64,000 nucleotides of DNA, taken from Caprella mutica. Its lineage: Eukaryota; Arthropoda; Malacostraca; Amphipoda; Caprellidae. Location: contig CANNZV010001187.1 in NCBI GenBank assembly GCA_947561585.1, positions 110,848-174,847 of the forward strand, read 5' to 3'. The position numbers and the translations under genes were made by a program. The notes under the pieces were generated by a model. That model saw only the letters and a list, made by a program, of their open reading frames with translations, made no database searches and was not told the DNA's origin. Positions 36,299 through 47,785 of the stretch are shown piece after piece (the first letter of the stretch is position 1; every line of letters begins with the position of its first letter).

Positions 36299-36326
36299 AT
36301 AATATTTATCTTGAAATCTAAATATT
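36299..36326. repeat. Left remnant of the 20-bp array split by element B
   Basis: AATATTTATCTTGAAATCTA then AATATT matches one and a half units of the array that continues at 37450. Confidence 0.6.
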
Positions 36327-37449
36327 GGTGCACCGACAATTGGGTCCAGGACAATTGGGCGCCGACAATTGGGCCCCGACAATTGAGCCCGCGCCAACAA
36401 TTGGGCCCAAGACAATTGGGCCCAGGACAATTTGGCCCCAACAATTGAGCCTGCCGTCAATTGGGCCCCAAAACAATTGAGCCCAGAAAAAAATTAGGCA
36501 GAGGACACAATAAAGAAGTGTTACTTTGTTATTACTAGAGAAGTGACAATATTATCTTTGAAATATGCTATATATTCTCTAAAAATAGTTTTATAATGTC
36601 TTAATTCGATTGATATACTTGATAAGGTATATATGAGCAAGCCCCTTAAATCACATTTCTCATGTTTCGGAGTAATGAAAATCTTTGAAGTATTTAAATA
36701 AGTCGTACCAACTTGAATCATGTCATGTGGATCCAATGTGTAGTGTACATCGTCTGACAAAGTTGTCACAGTAATATTTAGTTAATAGAGTAGGTAAATT
36801 TCTAAGATTTTCATTACATTGAACTAAGAAATATTGAACAGTTGTTGGGATAGAATGAGATTATGAGAATACATTTTGTAATAATAATTTATGAAACTTT
36901 CCTAAATTGAACCCTGAACAGTGAACAGGTTTCAACAAATTCACATTAACTTAAATTCGACTTGTATGTTTCAATAATCTCAGCATGTCTTGGTATGTTC
37001 CAAATACCCACATCCTTATTTTCTATTGTCTCTTCATCTAAAATAGCTACATTCTTATTTTCTATTGGCTACATCCTAACTCATTCACCTTACAGGAGTT
37101 CACTATATAGACTCATAGAGGTACTGTAACTAGGATATTTGTTTCAACAAATTCACATTAACAGAAAATTATAGTAGTTTAAAAGAATAATAGTATTTAT
37201 ACATGAAAAAAATATGTTCTATCAAAAAAAATATTTTTCATAACGAGAATATTTTTTTCATATTAGGAATATTCTTTATTTAATTATGCTCAAGGCTATA
37301 TTATTATATGAAATACATATTGTCACAACCCTAGTTATTACAGTAGCAATGGTCTTTAATAAAGTTAATACAGTAAACTGTATTAAAAAATGGACAAATA
37401 ATATAATTGTCTTAGGCCCAATTATCTTGGGACTAACGGTCGGTCCACG
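36327..37449. mobile_element. Element B: 1.12 kb with inverted tandem-unit ends
   Basis: It begins GGTGCACCGAC and ends GTCGGTCCACG. The left end is about ten GACAATTGGGCCC-type units (36327-36489). The right end (37404-37449) has about three in inverse orientation. CTAAATATT flanks both sides (36318-36326 and 37450-37458), a 9-bp duplication, though the surrounding array contains the same string. The AT-rich interior has an 82-codon minus frame (36521-36769) that I do not recognise. Confidence 0.68.
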
Positions 37450-37826
37450 CTAAATATTCATCTCTATATCTAAATAAATAATTATCTTGATATCTAAATA
37501 TTTATCTTCATATCTAAATAATTATCTTCATATCTAAATATTTATCTTCATATCTAAATAATTGCCTTCATATCTAAATATTTACCTTCATACCTAACTA
37601 TTTATCTTCATATCTAACTATTTATCTTCATACCTAACTATTTATCTTCATATCTAACTATTTATCTTCATATCTAACTATTTATCTTCATATCTAACTA
37701 TTTATCTTCATATCTAACTATTCATCTTCATATCTAACTATTTATCTTCATATCTAACTATTCATCTTCATATCTAACTATTTATCTTCATATCTAACTA
37801 TTCATCTTCATATCTAACTATTTATA
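37450..37826. repeat. 20-bp minisatellite
   Basis: About 18 copies of TTTATCTTCATATCTAACTA. The left copies read TAAATAAT/TAAATATT. Element B lies within its left edge. Confidence 0.93.
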
Positions 37827-38829
37827 TTATAAATACAGTACGAAAGGTCTTTTGTTAAATAAAGGGGAAATCAATTCTTGTGTTCAATATCTTAGCCACA
37901 GCGCAGTTTAAGAACCTTATTTACCATATTTTATTTACATTGTCACGGCACTGAAATCGAATACAATGATTATAGAATTTGACCACATTTGAACGGGACA
38001 GCATTTGACCAATTCTAATATTTCTTATCAAATTCTATTTCTTTTAGTTCTCTTAAATGTTTTCGTTAAGGAATTTGAAATTTAATCAATAACTTCTTTT
38101 TAGGATTTACAACCAATCAACAAAATCTTTCGAATTGTAAACTCCGATGATTTCAAAATCTCCCCAGATGGCGTGAGTGACACAGTAAGTGATTGCAAAT
38201 TACAACACTGTGGTAACAAGAAGCAATAATTGAAAAAAAATCAATTTGCTAAACTTCCATAACGCAAAAATGAACAAGTCGCTGGTGCTGAAATATAAAT
38301 GGACTTTATCGATGAAAATGAACAGAAAGAGACTATATGGTAAAAGGCAGGAGGAAAATGAAGAGTTGAAAGCAAATTAATCCAAAGAGTACACTAAGAA
38401 AATATTCACAAAGTTACAATTCAATGTTTTAACCATCGCTACATGAAGAGCAAAGACACTACCTAGTACCTACCCTAGTGCAGAAAAGCTTGATAATCAT
38501 TTACCAACAAATGGATAGATTAAACAAATTCAAATTAAATATTTAGATAGATTTATTGATTGCAATTAAATAAAAGCATGCATAAAGTATCACACCACCA
38601 AAACATGATCTTGACTTCAAAAGTTCATACGACAATATAAAGTATAGTAGTAACTATAGTTGTACGCTCGATAATTTGTTAATTATTAATAATAAATAAT
38701 TATGATTTTTTATTATTTCTCAATATTCAATTCAAAATTTGTTACACGCCAAAAATTTATAAGAATATTTTTTAATAAAATCACTACTCGATTAAAGTGA
38801 CGCTAGTATAAACCTTGTAAAAAACACAG
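37827..38829. other. AT-rich stretch with one candidate exon
   Basis: Apart from the candidate exon at 38104-38184 there is no supported feature. Confidence 0.4.
38104..38184 (+). CDS. Candidate internal exon of unknown gene
   Basis: An 81-bp stretch (27 codons, no stop in one frame) sits between a pyrimidine-rich acceptor (TTCTTTTTAG at 38103) and a strong donor (GTAAGT at 38185). The peptide includes PINKIFRIVNSDDFKISPDG, of less AT-biased composition than the surroundings. Both introns would be phase 0. I recognise no family and found no partner exon, so chance is possible. Confidence 0.3.
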
Positions 38830-40232
38830 TAGTGCAATAGTAGTTCTAATAGTGCAATAGTAGTTCTAATAGTCCAATAGTAGTTCTAATAGTGCAATAA
38901 TAGTTCTAATAGTCCAATAGTAGTTCTAATAGTGCAATAGTAGTTCTAATGGTCCAATAGTAGTCCTAATAGTACAATAGTAGTCCTAATAGTACAATAG
39001 TAGTTCTAATAGTACAATAGTAGTCCTAATAGTCCAATAGTAGTTCTAATAGTGCAATAGTAGTTCTAATAGTGCAATAGTAGTTCTAATAGTGCAATAG
39101 TAGTTCTAATAGTGCAATAATAGTTCTAATAGTCCAATAGTAGTTCTAATAGTGCAATAGTAGTTCTAATGGTCCAATAGTAGTCCTAATAGTACAATAG
39201 TAGTCCTAATAGTACAATAGTAGTTCTAATAGTACAATAGTAGTCCTAATAGTCCAATAGTAGTTCTAATAGTGCAATAGTAGTTCTAATAGTGCAATAG
39301 TAGTTCTAATAGTGCAATAGTAGTTCTAATAGTCCAATAGTAGTTCTAATGGTCCAATAGTAGTTCTAATGGTCCAATAGTAGAAATGGTCCAATAGTAG
39401 TTCTAATAGTCCAATAGTAGTTCTAATAGTCCAATAGTAGTTCTAATAGTCCAATAGTAGTTCTAATGGTCCAATAGTAGAAATGGTCCAATAGTAGTTC
39501 TAATGGTCCAATAGTAGTTCTAATAGTCCAATAGTAGTTCTAATAGTCCAATAGTAGTTCTAATAGTCCAATAGTAGTTCTAATGGTCCAATAGTAGTTC
39601 TAATGCTCCAATAGTAGTTCTAATAGTCCAATAGTAGTTCTAATAGTCCACTAGTAGTTCTAATGGTCCAATAGTAGTTCTAATAGTGCAATAGTAGTTC
39701 TAATAGTCCAACGCTAGTTCTAATAGTCCAATAGTAGTTCTAATAGTCCACTAGTAGTTCTAATAGTCCAATAGTAGTTCTAATAGTCCAATAGTAGTTC
39801 TAATAGTCCAATAGTAGTTCTAATGGTCCAATAGTAGTTCTAATGGTCCAATAGTAGTTCTAATAGTCCAATAGTAGTTCTAATGGTCCAATAGTAGTTC
39901 TAATAGTCCAATAGTAGTTCTAATAGTCCAATAGTAGTTCTAATAGTCCAATAGTAGTTCTAATGGTCCAATAGTAGTTCTAATAGTCCACTAGTAGTTC
40001 TAATGGTCCAATAGTAGTTCTAATAGTCCAATAGTAGTTCTAATAGTGCAATAGTAGTTCTAATAGTGCAATAGTAGTTCTAATAGTCCAATAGTAGTTC
40101 TAATGGTCCAATAGTAGTTCTAATGGTCCACTAGTAGTTCTAATAGTCCAATAGTAGTTCTAATAGTCCAATAGTAGTTCTAATAGTGCAATAGTAGTTC
40201 TAATAGTGCAATAGTAGTTCTAATAGTCCAAT
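38830..40232. repeat. 20-bp minisatellite, about 70 copies (1.4 kb)
   Basis: Unit TAATAGTCCAATAGTAGTTC, with GTGCAAT, GTACAAT, GGTCCAAT and ACTAGTAG variants. Two truncated units reading GTAGAAATGGTCC occur near 39384 and 39480. A 220-bp block at about 38930 recurs at about 39150. Confidence 0.96.
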
Positions 40233-40825
40233 CATATCTACCATAACTTTACTGGGCAAAGAAACACAATAAGTTTAAATTGGTTATGCAATAAAATATA
40301 ATTCCATGAAATGCACTGAAGAAATAGAAAATAAAACAGTGAGAAGGTGGGTGTTGTGAAATATATTATTCATAATATAGTGACTGTCATAGTATACTAT
40401 ATGTTATAATATACAGTATGCCATAACGTATTTAAAATACCTACTATGACAATCTAAAATTACGATATACAGTAATGTGTTATATATTTTGTATTAAATT
40501 TCATAACGTTGTTATCTAATAATACAAAAACATTAATCATTTCAACACCTAAAACATCTTTAAATCATTTAAATATCATTATCAATAACATTTGTAATGC
40601 AATAAGAAAATGTATACTATTTGATTTACTCTGAAAATTACAAGTATTTGAAGTTAAATAATTCCCAGACTGAGACCGGAACATTCCTCATGAGAATCGA
40701 CTGTCGCTATTCCGGTTTTTAATGTCACTAACTTGCTCATCGTAAAAAGGTAATAGGCTCTAAAATCTACGGGAATTGGGAACAGTATTCGATTACAGTC
40801 GAAAATTTCCATCTGCAAATTTCAT
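40233..40825. other. Unannotated AT-rich stretch
   Basis: Contains TATAGT/ACTATA-rich sequence at 40370-40500. No gene. Confidence 0.45.
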
Positions 40826-41150
40826 TACCAAAATGTAGAATTTACCAAAATGTGGAATTTACGAAAATATGGAATTTACCCAAATGTAGAATTTACCAGA
40901 ATGTAGAATTTACCAAAATGTAGAATTTACCAAAATGTAGAATTTACCAGAATGTAGAATCTACCAAAATGTAGAATTTACCAGAATGTAGAATCTACCA
41001 AAATGTAGAATTTACCAAAATGTAGAATTTACCAGAATGTAGAATCTACCAAAATGTAGAATTTACCAAAATGTAGAATTTACCAGAATGTAGAATTTAC
41101 TAAAATGTGGAATTTACCAAAATGTAGAATTTACCAGAATGTAGAGTAAT
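40826..41150. repeat. 17-bp minisatellite
   Basis: About 18 copies of AGAATTTACCAAAATGT, with CCAGAATGT and AATCTACC variants. Confidence 0.92.
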
Positions 41151-41959
41151 TACCGAAAAGTAACTATGTTTTTTTTCAGTAGTCATCATATAATATTATT
41201 CCAATAATCATAGAAAGCAATAATAATAAATGTGTCCAATCTCTGCCTATGTGTTCAACACATCACAGGGTTGCATAGGAACAAAGTAAGTGACAGCTAT
41301 TTTGCCTATGCATTATTTTGATTAACTGTTAAGATATGACGTGAATCTGACAGATGACTGTGATTGGTGTATGGCAATACCTGGCCCTGATTGGTTGGAA
41401 AGTATTTACTCACTATTATGCTATGTAGTTTTATTTCATTGAATTGTACATTGAGTATCTTATTTAACATCGTCACTGAAGATTTTAAAATAATCACATA
41501 AATTTTCCTACATAATTTTTGCCTAAGTTAAATATTCTTATTTTTCTAACATTGAAATATTTTATCACTATTAACTGACAATAAAAATGACATTAATTCT
41601 AAAGTAGGGCCTTGCATCCCATTCATTTTTTACCCTATAAATAAACTCTGTGAATTTAATGTAATGAGTAGAAATAATTCGTCGCGAACTGTTTACTTGA
41701 GAGCATAAAATGATTAAAGTTACTAACATTTAATGTGAAGGAAATACAATTTAGTGCTAATAAAAGAGAGATAAAAGCACAATAAAACACAGCGAGTCAA
41801 TAAAAGAGATTTAATAAAAGATAAGCAGAGTCGTAAGGAATCATTTCCCCAATGATGAACATTATTGACCCGTGAGATGAAGCCAATCACCACTCATGAG
41901 GCAAACGGTGATGAGGTAATGAGCCGTGATTGTATTGAGGCACTGCCTCATAGAGGCCT
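41151..41959. other. Unannotated AT-rich stretch
   Basis: No supported feature. Confidence 0.45.
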
Positions 41960-42192
41960 TCATGCCTCATGCTGCCTTCATGCCTCATGCTGCCTTCATG
42001 CCTCATGCTGCCTTCATGCCTCATGCTGTTTTTATGCATCATGCTGCCTTCCTGCATCATGCTGTTTTTATGCCTCATGCTGCCTTCATGCCTCATGCTG
42101 CCTTCATGCCTCATGCTGTTTTTATGCCTCATGCTGCCTTCATGCCTAATGTTGTTTTTATCCCTCATGCTGCCTTCATGCCTCATGCTGTT
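41960..42192. repeat. 18-bp minisatellite
   Basis: About 13 copies of CATGCTGCCTTCATGCCT, with CTGTTTTTATGCCT variants. Frames are open on both strands. Confidence 0.92.
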
Positions 42193-42994
42193 TTTATCTT
42201 TGTGTTGCAGTTTGCTTTATCTTTTCACTGTGTATTTTGTTTACATGTACGTAGAATCTTTCAATAATAATCTCCATTCACAATATTGATAAGACATCAA
42301 ATTAAAAAAGTGCGAGCGTGCGAAAAAGTACTATCTAACTTCTAGGTACAATGTTTTGCAACTAATAAAATCTCACAGGTTCTATATTATGGCACACAGG
42401 ACAGTTGCAGGTTAAACTAGTGATTAGGTAGTTAGGACGATGAGTTAAGAAATGTGATATTTGCGATAAATTACCATTATTCATCGGTAATGATAAATGA
42501 TATCACGAATAAATAATTATAAATACAAGCTAAAAAAAACACAATCATAATCTTTGTAAATGTAATTATGTTCTATTAAATTGTACTGTTAATAACGATG
42601 AAATGGGACTAAACTAAAATTTGATTAAATTTATCGCACCACGGCTGCGGTAAATCTGCCGCTCTACTGCGCTGTTATTTTTGCTTCTAATTAAAACTTT
42701 TTAACATATGAAGTTAAATATTTTTCCATTAGTACTTTAGAGTAATAATTTACAGACAATTAAACTTCTTAACTTTAGCTTCGTATGAGTTATATAATAA
42801 ATAAACACATATATTTAAAAATATTTGGTGATAATTTCATGGCCTTTTTCTCGATATAGCAGAGAAAAAAACAAATTAAAGAAAATTAAATAACATGTTA
42901 CAAAGATAATAAAATATAAATATTAATAATAATCAACTTTTCATTTACAATTTTAACATCTTTGGAATATATAATGTAAGTTAAACTTTCACAT
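42193..42994. other. Unannotated AT-rich stretch
   Basis: No supported feature. Confidence 0.45.
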
Positions 42995-43200
42995 GGGGTA
43001 ATTTACGAATTATCGGTCGGTACCACATCTTCGGTGAAAAAAATCTTCACATTAATTATCATTTAAATTTGATTTAAATTGGTATCCATGATACCTGTAT
43101 GTATCATGGATACCAATTAGAATTAAAATAATAATTATTATATTGCTTTTCCTTATATGGCCGAAGATGTGGTACTGACCGATAATTCGTAACTTACCCC
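42995..43200. mobile_element. Foldback MITE, copy 4 (well preserved)
   Basis: Arms GGGGTAATTTACGAATTATC and GATAATTCGTAACTTACCCC, with GGTACCACATCTTCGG matching CCGAAGATGTGGTACTGACC. The centre has ATTGGTATCCATGATACC against GTATCATGGATACCAAT. This is the best reference copy of the family for building a consensus. Confidence 0.85.
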
Positions 43201-43735
43201 ACCTTACAATCTACCACCTAATTCTACTACGCAAATTCTCAAACGATTTATCCTTTGATTTGTCCGCAATATCTCAGTTGCCCGCCATGGCCGGACAAGC
43301 GGGCGTCAATTCCCAATCCGCCCGCGCACTCACGCTACTTCCGGTACGGGTGATCAAATGATCGTAATGCCGATGATTACATAACCCGTTAGTGCTAAGA
43401 CTGCGCCTGTGTACTGCTCTGTGAAGAAAACTCTACACGCTACCTCAACACACAGGCAAAAAGAGTCCAAAAACATAATCCAAATTATTCTTATAACTGG
43501 ATAAACTCTACCGTGGGATAAAGCACTATAAAATGGATACCTATCCACCAAGGGATAGGGAGGCAAGTCCCGTACATCAGGGGGAATGGATAGAGGTGGA
43601 ATAGAGCGGTGGATTAGTTATGGTTTAGATGGTGGATAAAGTTAGCGGCAGAGGGACATGGCACCTACACACCTCACTCTGAGAGAACCAAACACACACT
43701 GACTGAAATACCAAGTAAACTCACCTGAATGAGAC
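43201..43735. other. Locally GC-rich stretch, no assigned gene
   Basis: Positions 43270-43350 are CpG-containing and GC-rich against the background. A minus-strand frame (about 43354-43590) encodes a hydrophobic segment (LALTGYVIIGITII) but has no ATG near its start, no clear splice sites and no family I recognise. It could be an eroded exon. Confidence 0.3.
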
Positions 43736-44060
43736 ACTCTCTCTAATGTATCATTCTCTCTCTTACACCACTCTCTCTAATGTATCATTCTCTCTCTTAC
43801 ACCCCTCTCTCTAATGTATCATTCTCTCTCTTACACCACTCTCTCTAATGTATCATTCTCTCTCTTACACCACTCTCTCTAATCTATCATTCTCTCTCTT
43901 ACACAACTCTCTCTCTCTAATGTATCATTCTCTCTCTCTCTAATGTATCATTCTCTCTCTCTAATGTATCATTTTCTCTCTCTAATGTATCATTCTCTCT
44001 CTATCTCTCTAATGTATCATTCTTTCTCTCTAATGTATCATACTCTCTCCAATGTATCAC
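43736..44060. repeat. 34-bp array grading into CT-rich units
   Basis: Units of AATGTATCATTCTCTCTCTT then ACACCACTCTCTCT. The ACACCAC part is lost after about 43905. Confidence 0.9.
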
Positions 44061-44073
44061 TCTCCCCTTCTTA

Positions 44074-44270
44074 CACACGATGAATCACTCTCACACACAA
44101 CGCATCACTCTCACTCTCACACACAATGCATCACTCTCACTCTCACACATAATGCATCACTCTCACACACAACGCATCACTCTAACTCCCACTCACAACG
44201 CATCACTCTCACTCTCACTCACAACGCATCACTCTCACTCTCACTCACAACACATCACTCTCACTCTGTA
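44074..44270. repeat. About 26-bp array
   Basis: About eight copies of CAACGCATCACTCTCACTCT with variable numbers of CACTCT. It is related in style to the preceding array through ATCA(T/C)TCTC. Confidence 0.88.
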
Positions 44271-44663
44271 TCACTTAAAGTAAATAGAATATTCTTTTCT
44301 TTTTCCGTAGATTTGTTTCACATTCACCACTTCACTTCAATGTTATTAGTAATTATAATTAGTTAAAGTTAACAACGCTTTACGTTTACCTTGCAGTGCC
44401 TATTCATAAATATACAGCTTATTAATATAATAAATACATTACAAATACATTAGCATAAATAATATCACATGATCATAATTAATTGAAATTATATGATTAT
44501 TTAATGGATAGAATCTTAAAATAATCAAATAACCCAAATAAATAAAATAATAACAAATGCCACGACTCGAATTCTAAAGAAATTCTACTCTCATATTTTG
44601 CCAATTATAGAAAAATGTCTGAAGATTGTCATAGAGAATTTAAAGGAAAATAAATAAGAGCAT
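44271..44663. other. Unannotated AT-rich stretch
   Basis: No supported feature. Confidence 0.45.
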
Positions 44664-45205
44664 TCCTGTTAGTGACAGCACTGCCAGGGGTAGAGGTAAG
44701 TATTCCTGTCAGTGACAGCACTGCCAGCAGTGGAGGTAAGTATTACTGTCAGTGACAGCACTGCCAGCAGTGGAGGTAAGTATTACTGTCAGTGACAGCA
44801 CTGCCAGCAGTGGAGGTAAGTATTACTGTCAGTGACAACACTGCCAGCAGTGAAGGTTAGTATTCCTGTCAGTGACAGCACTGCCAGCAGTGGAGGTAAG
44901 TATTCCTGTCAGTGACAGCCAGCAGTGGAGGTATGTATTTCCTGTCAGTGACAGCACTGCCAGCAGTGGAGGCTAGTATTCCTGTCAGTGACAACACTGC
45001 CAGCAGTGGAGGTATGTATTCCTGTTAGTGACAGCTCTGTCAGCAATAGAAGTGAGCATTCCTGTCAGTGACAGCACTGCCAGCAGTGGAGGTAATTATT
45101 CCTGTCAGTGACAGCACTGCCAGCAGTGGAGGTTAGTATTTCTGTCAGTGACAGCACTGCCAGGAGTAGAGGTGAACATTCCTGTCAGTGACAGCACTGC
45201 CAGAA
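44664..45205. repeat. 40-bp minisatellite with palindromes
   Basis: About 13 copies of TATTCCTGTCAGTGACAGCA then CTGCCAGCAGTGGAGGTAAG. Each unit contains CTGTCAGTGACAG, a near-perfect palindrome. Confidence 0.93.
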
Positions 45206-46005
45206 ATAAACAATAAATACGATTTAACAAAATTATTTTTCACTTTCAAATGTAAAATTACCATTTTTCCAATTATTAATATTAGCGCATGTGAAGCGTA
45301 TCATTAAACTGCTAAACTAAATTATTTGCTTTTTCTTTTTATTTGTGTTTCTTTAGTTTTCAACCAACTTTATGAGGCGCATTTGATAGAATATATGTTT
45401 AACCATTTTGTGACGGACAGACAGACCGACAGTAGAAAATCTCATAGCTACAAAAAAGTGACGCATGGACGCGGTTCACATCATAGTACACACTGTAGAT
45501 TATAAATGATAGAATGTGTGTGCTTTATTGAAGGTATATCTAAACATATATTTAACTTTGAAATATATTATTTAATGAGCATAATGACAGTAACCACGCT
45601 AAGGTAGAGATCGTAACAAACACTGCTTGTGAAACGTACCTTTAGCGAAATAAAATCACTATTGACTTTTAATTCACTAATATATAGGATATTTTTATAT
45701 ATTGTTTTATAATTTAATTTTAAGACATTTAACTCCAGACTTCAAATACAGTAGCTTAAATATTGAGTAAAGTTTAGATTGCCAAAATTTTTAACATGTT
45801 GTATTATGATTAATAAGTGACCATATAAAGCAATATGATTATCATACTAGAATAAGAAGGTACTGTTAGAGAGTTCACAATATTTTGGTAGGTGTTTGAA
45901 ATCATAAAAACAGATTTGGGATGTTAATAGATACTCCAGTTAGATAAAGTAGAATAGGAATTATCGCACTTCAACCATCCATTCCAATAGCACAAAAATA
46001 TCTGC
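45206..46005. other. Unannotated AT-rich stretch
   Basis: No supported feature. Confidence 0.45.
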
Positions 46006-46975
46006 ACTCTACTGTACTCTGTTCTAAAGTCTGTACTCTACTTTACTCTGTTCTAAAGTCTGTACTCTACTGTACTCTGTTCTAAAGTCTGTACTCTACT
46101 GTACTCTGTTCTAAAGTCTGTACTCTACTGTACTCTGTTCTAAAGTCTGTACTCTGTTCTAAAGTCTGTACTCTACTGTACTCTGTTCTAAAGTCTGTAC
46201 TCTACTTTACTCTGTTCTAAAGTCTGTACTCTGTTCTAAAGTCTGTACTCTGTTCTAAAGTTTGTACTCTACTGTACTCTGTTCTAAAGTCTGTACTCTA
46301 CTGTACTCTGTTCTAAAGTCTGTACTCTACTGTACTCTGTTCTAAAGTCTGTACTCTACTGTACTCTGTTCTAAAGTCTGTACTCTACTGTACTCTGTTC
46401 TAAAGTCTGTACTCTACTGTACTCTGTTCTAAAGTCTGTACTCTACTGTACTCTGTTCTAAAGTCTGTACTCTGTTCTAAAGTCTGTACTCTGTTCTAAA
46501 GTCTGTACTCTGTTCTAAAGTTTGTACTCTACTGTACTCTGTTCTAAAGTCTGTACTCTACTGTACTCTGTTCTAAAGTCTGTACTCTACTGTACTCTGT
46601 TCTAAAGTCTGTACTCTGTTCTAAAGTCTGTACTCTACTGTACTCTGTTCTAAAGTCTGTACTCTACTTTACTCTGTTCTAAAGTCTGTACTCTGTTCTA
46701 AAGTCTGTACTCTACTTTACTCTGTTCTAAAGTTTGTACTCTACTGTACTCTGTTCTAAAGTCTGTACTCTACTTTACTCTGTTCTAAAGTCTGTACTCT
46801 GTTCTAAAGTCTGTACTCTGTTCTAAAGTCTGTACTCTACTTTACTCTGTTCTAAAGTCTGTACTCTGTTCTAAAGTCTGTACTCTGTTCTAAAGTCTGT
46901 ACTCTGTTCTAAAGTCTGTACTCTACTTTACTCTGTTCTAAAGTCTGTACTCTGTTCTAAAGTCTGTACTCTGTT
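46006..46975. repeat. 29/19-bp minisatellite
   Basis: Two interleaved unit lengths: 19 bp (CTGTACTCTGTTCTAAAGT), and 29 bp with an extra TCTACTGTAC or TCTACTTTAC decamer. The order of long and short units is irregular. Confidence 0.94.
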
Positions 46976-47085
46976 CATTAGGCTGAAATTCAATACCTTT
47001 ACCTGGGTTTCTCGACTCGATGAATGCCTGCAGTTACTATCAATTTAAAGACTCTTTGAAGGCACACACAGGAAAAAACATACTA

Positions 47086-47397
47086 CAGTAGATCTCTAAT
47101 ATAAATCCTATATAGTGAATGTAGTGTCAATAGTAAGGAAGTAGCTTCTATAGTGAACAAATTTCCCTTAGTCTACCATGAATGGCCATCAGTTAACTAA
47201 TGGCCATCAGTTAACTAATGGCCATCAGTTAACTAATGGCCATCAGTTAACTAATGGCCATCAGTTAACGAATGGCCATCAGTTAACTAATGGCCATCAG
47301 TTAACTAATGGCCATCAGTTAACTAATGGCCATCAGTTAACTAATGGTCATCAGTTAACTAATGGTCATTTTATGAAAGAGTGAAGAAAATTTGCTG
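47086..47397. mobile_element. TA-flanked MITE with expanded central repeat
   Basis: It starts TA|CAGTAGATCTC and ends CTG|TA. The left portion resembles the MITEs at 48130 and 48825 (CTATATAGTGAA..., TTTCCCTTAGTCTACCATGAA). The central hairpin of the 48825 copy (GGTCATCAGTT...AACTAATGACC) is replaced by an 18-bp tandem array. After the array, GAAGAAAATTTG continues the family sequence. The outer right arm appears deleted. Confidence 0.7.
47177..47372. repeat. 18-bp minisatellite, about ten copies, inside MITE
   Basis: Unit TAATGGCCATCAGTTAAC, which contains the palindrome ATGGCCAT. It corresponds to the arm sequence of the central hairpin in sister MITEs. Confidence 0.94.
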
Positions 47398-47673
47398 TAG
47401 TTCAGCAAATACAAAAACTATTTTGAAATTACAAAATCAATATAAACACAAAATCTATAGCATGTAATTTGGTTCATCTTATCCGCATTAGAAATGTATG
47501 GGTTATTATAAATGGATTATAATGAAACGTAAGAGAAAAATTCTCCTGTTGAAATAGGCTTGAAGAGATTATCCAGGAAAAGAAATCCCTGTTACAATTC
47601 TACCATCTGCATCACTAATCTAGGACGTTACTGCCGTTAAACTCCCTCAAATGGGCCTTAAATTGCTACTCAC

Positions 47674-47785
47674 CTGCGCCTTTATCGCCCCTAAATGCAG
47701 TTGCGCCACCCTGGTGTCGAATCTCTTCATGCTAATGTCCTCCTGCAGCTCATTGGCTTTGTTGTGGAGACCCGCATCAAGAGAC
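47674..47785 (-). CDS. F-BAR gene exon 7 of those seen
   Basis: Acceptor CCCACCAG|G and donor CAG|GTGAGT. It is 112 bp. Its first G completes the Arg codon of exon 6, followed by 37 codons ending in phase 0 with AIKAQ. It encodes NKANELQEDISMKRFDTRVA. Further exons must lie to the left, but I could not identify them. Confidence 0.75.

Noticed and set aside
43354..43590. Hydrophobic minus-strand frame in a GC-rich patch
   Set aside because: No ATG, no clear acceptor or donor, family unknown. Noted only as a possible eroded exon.
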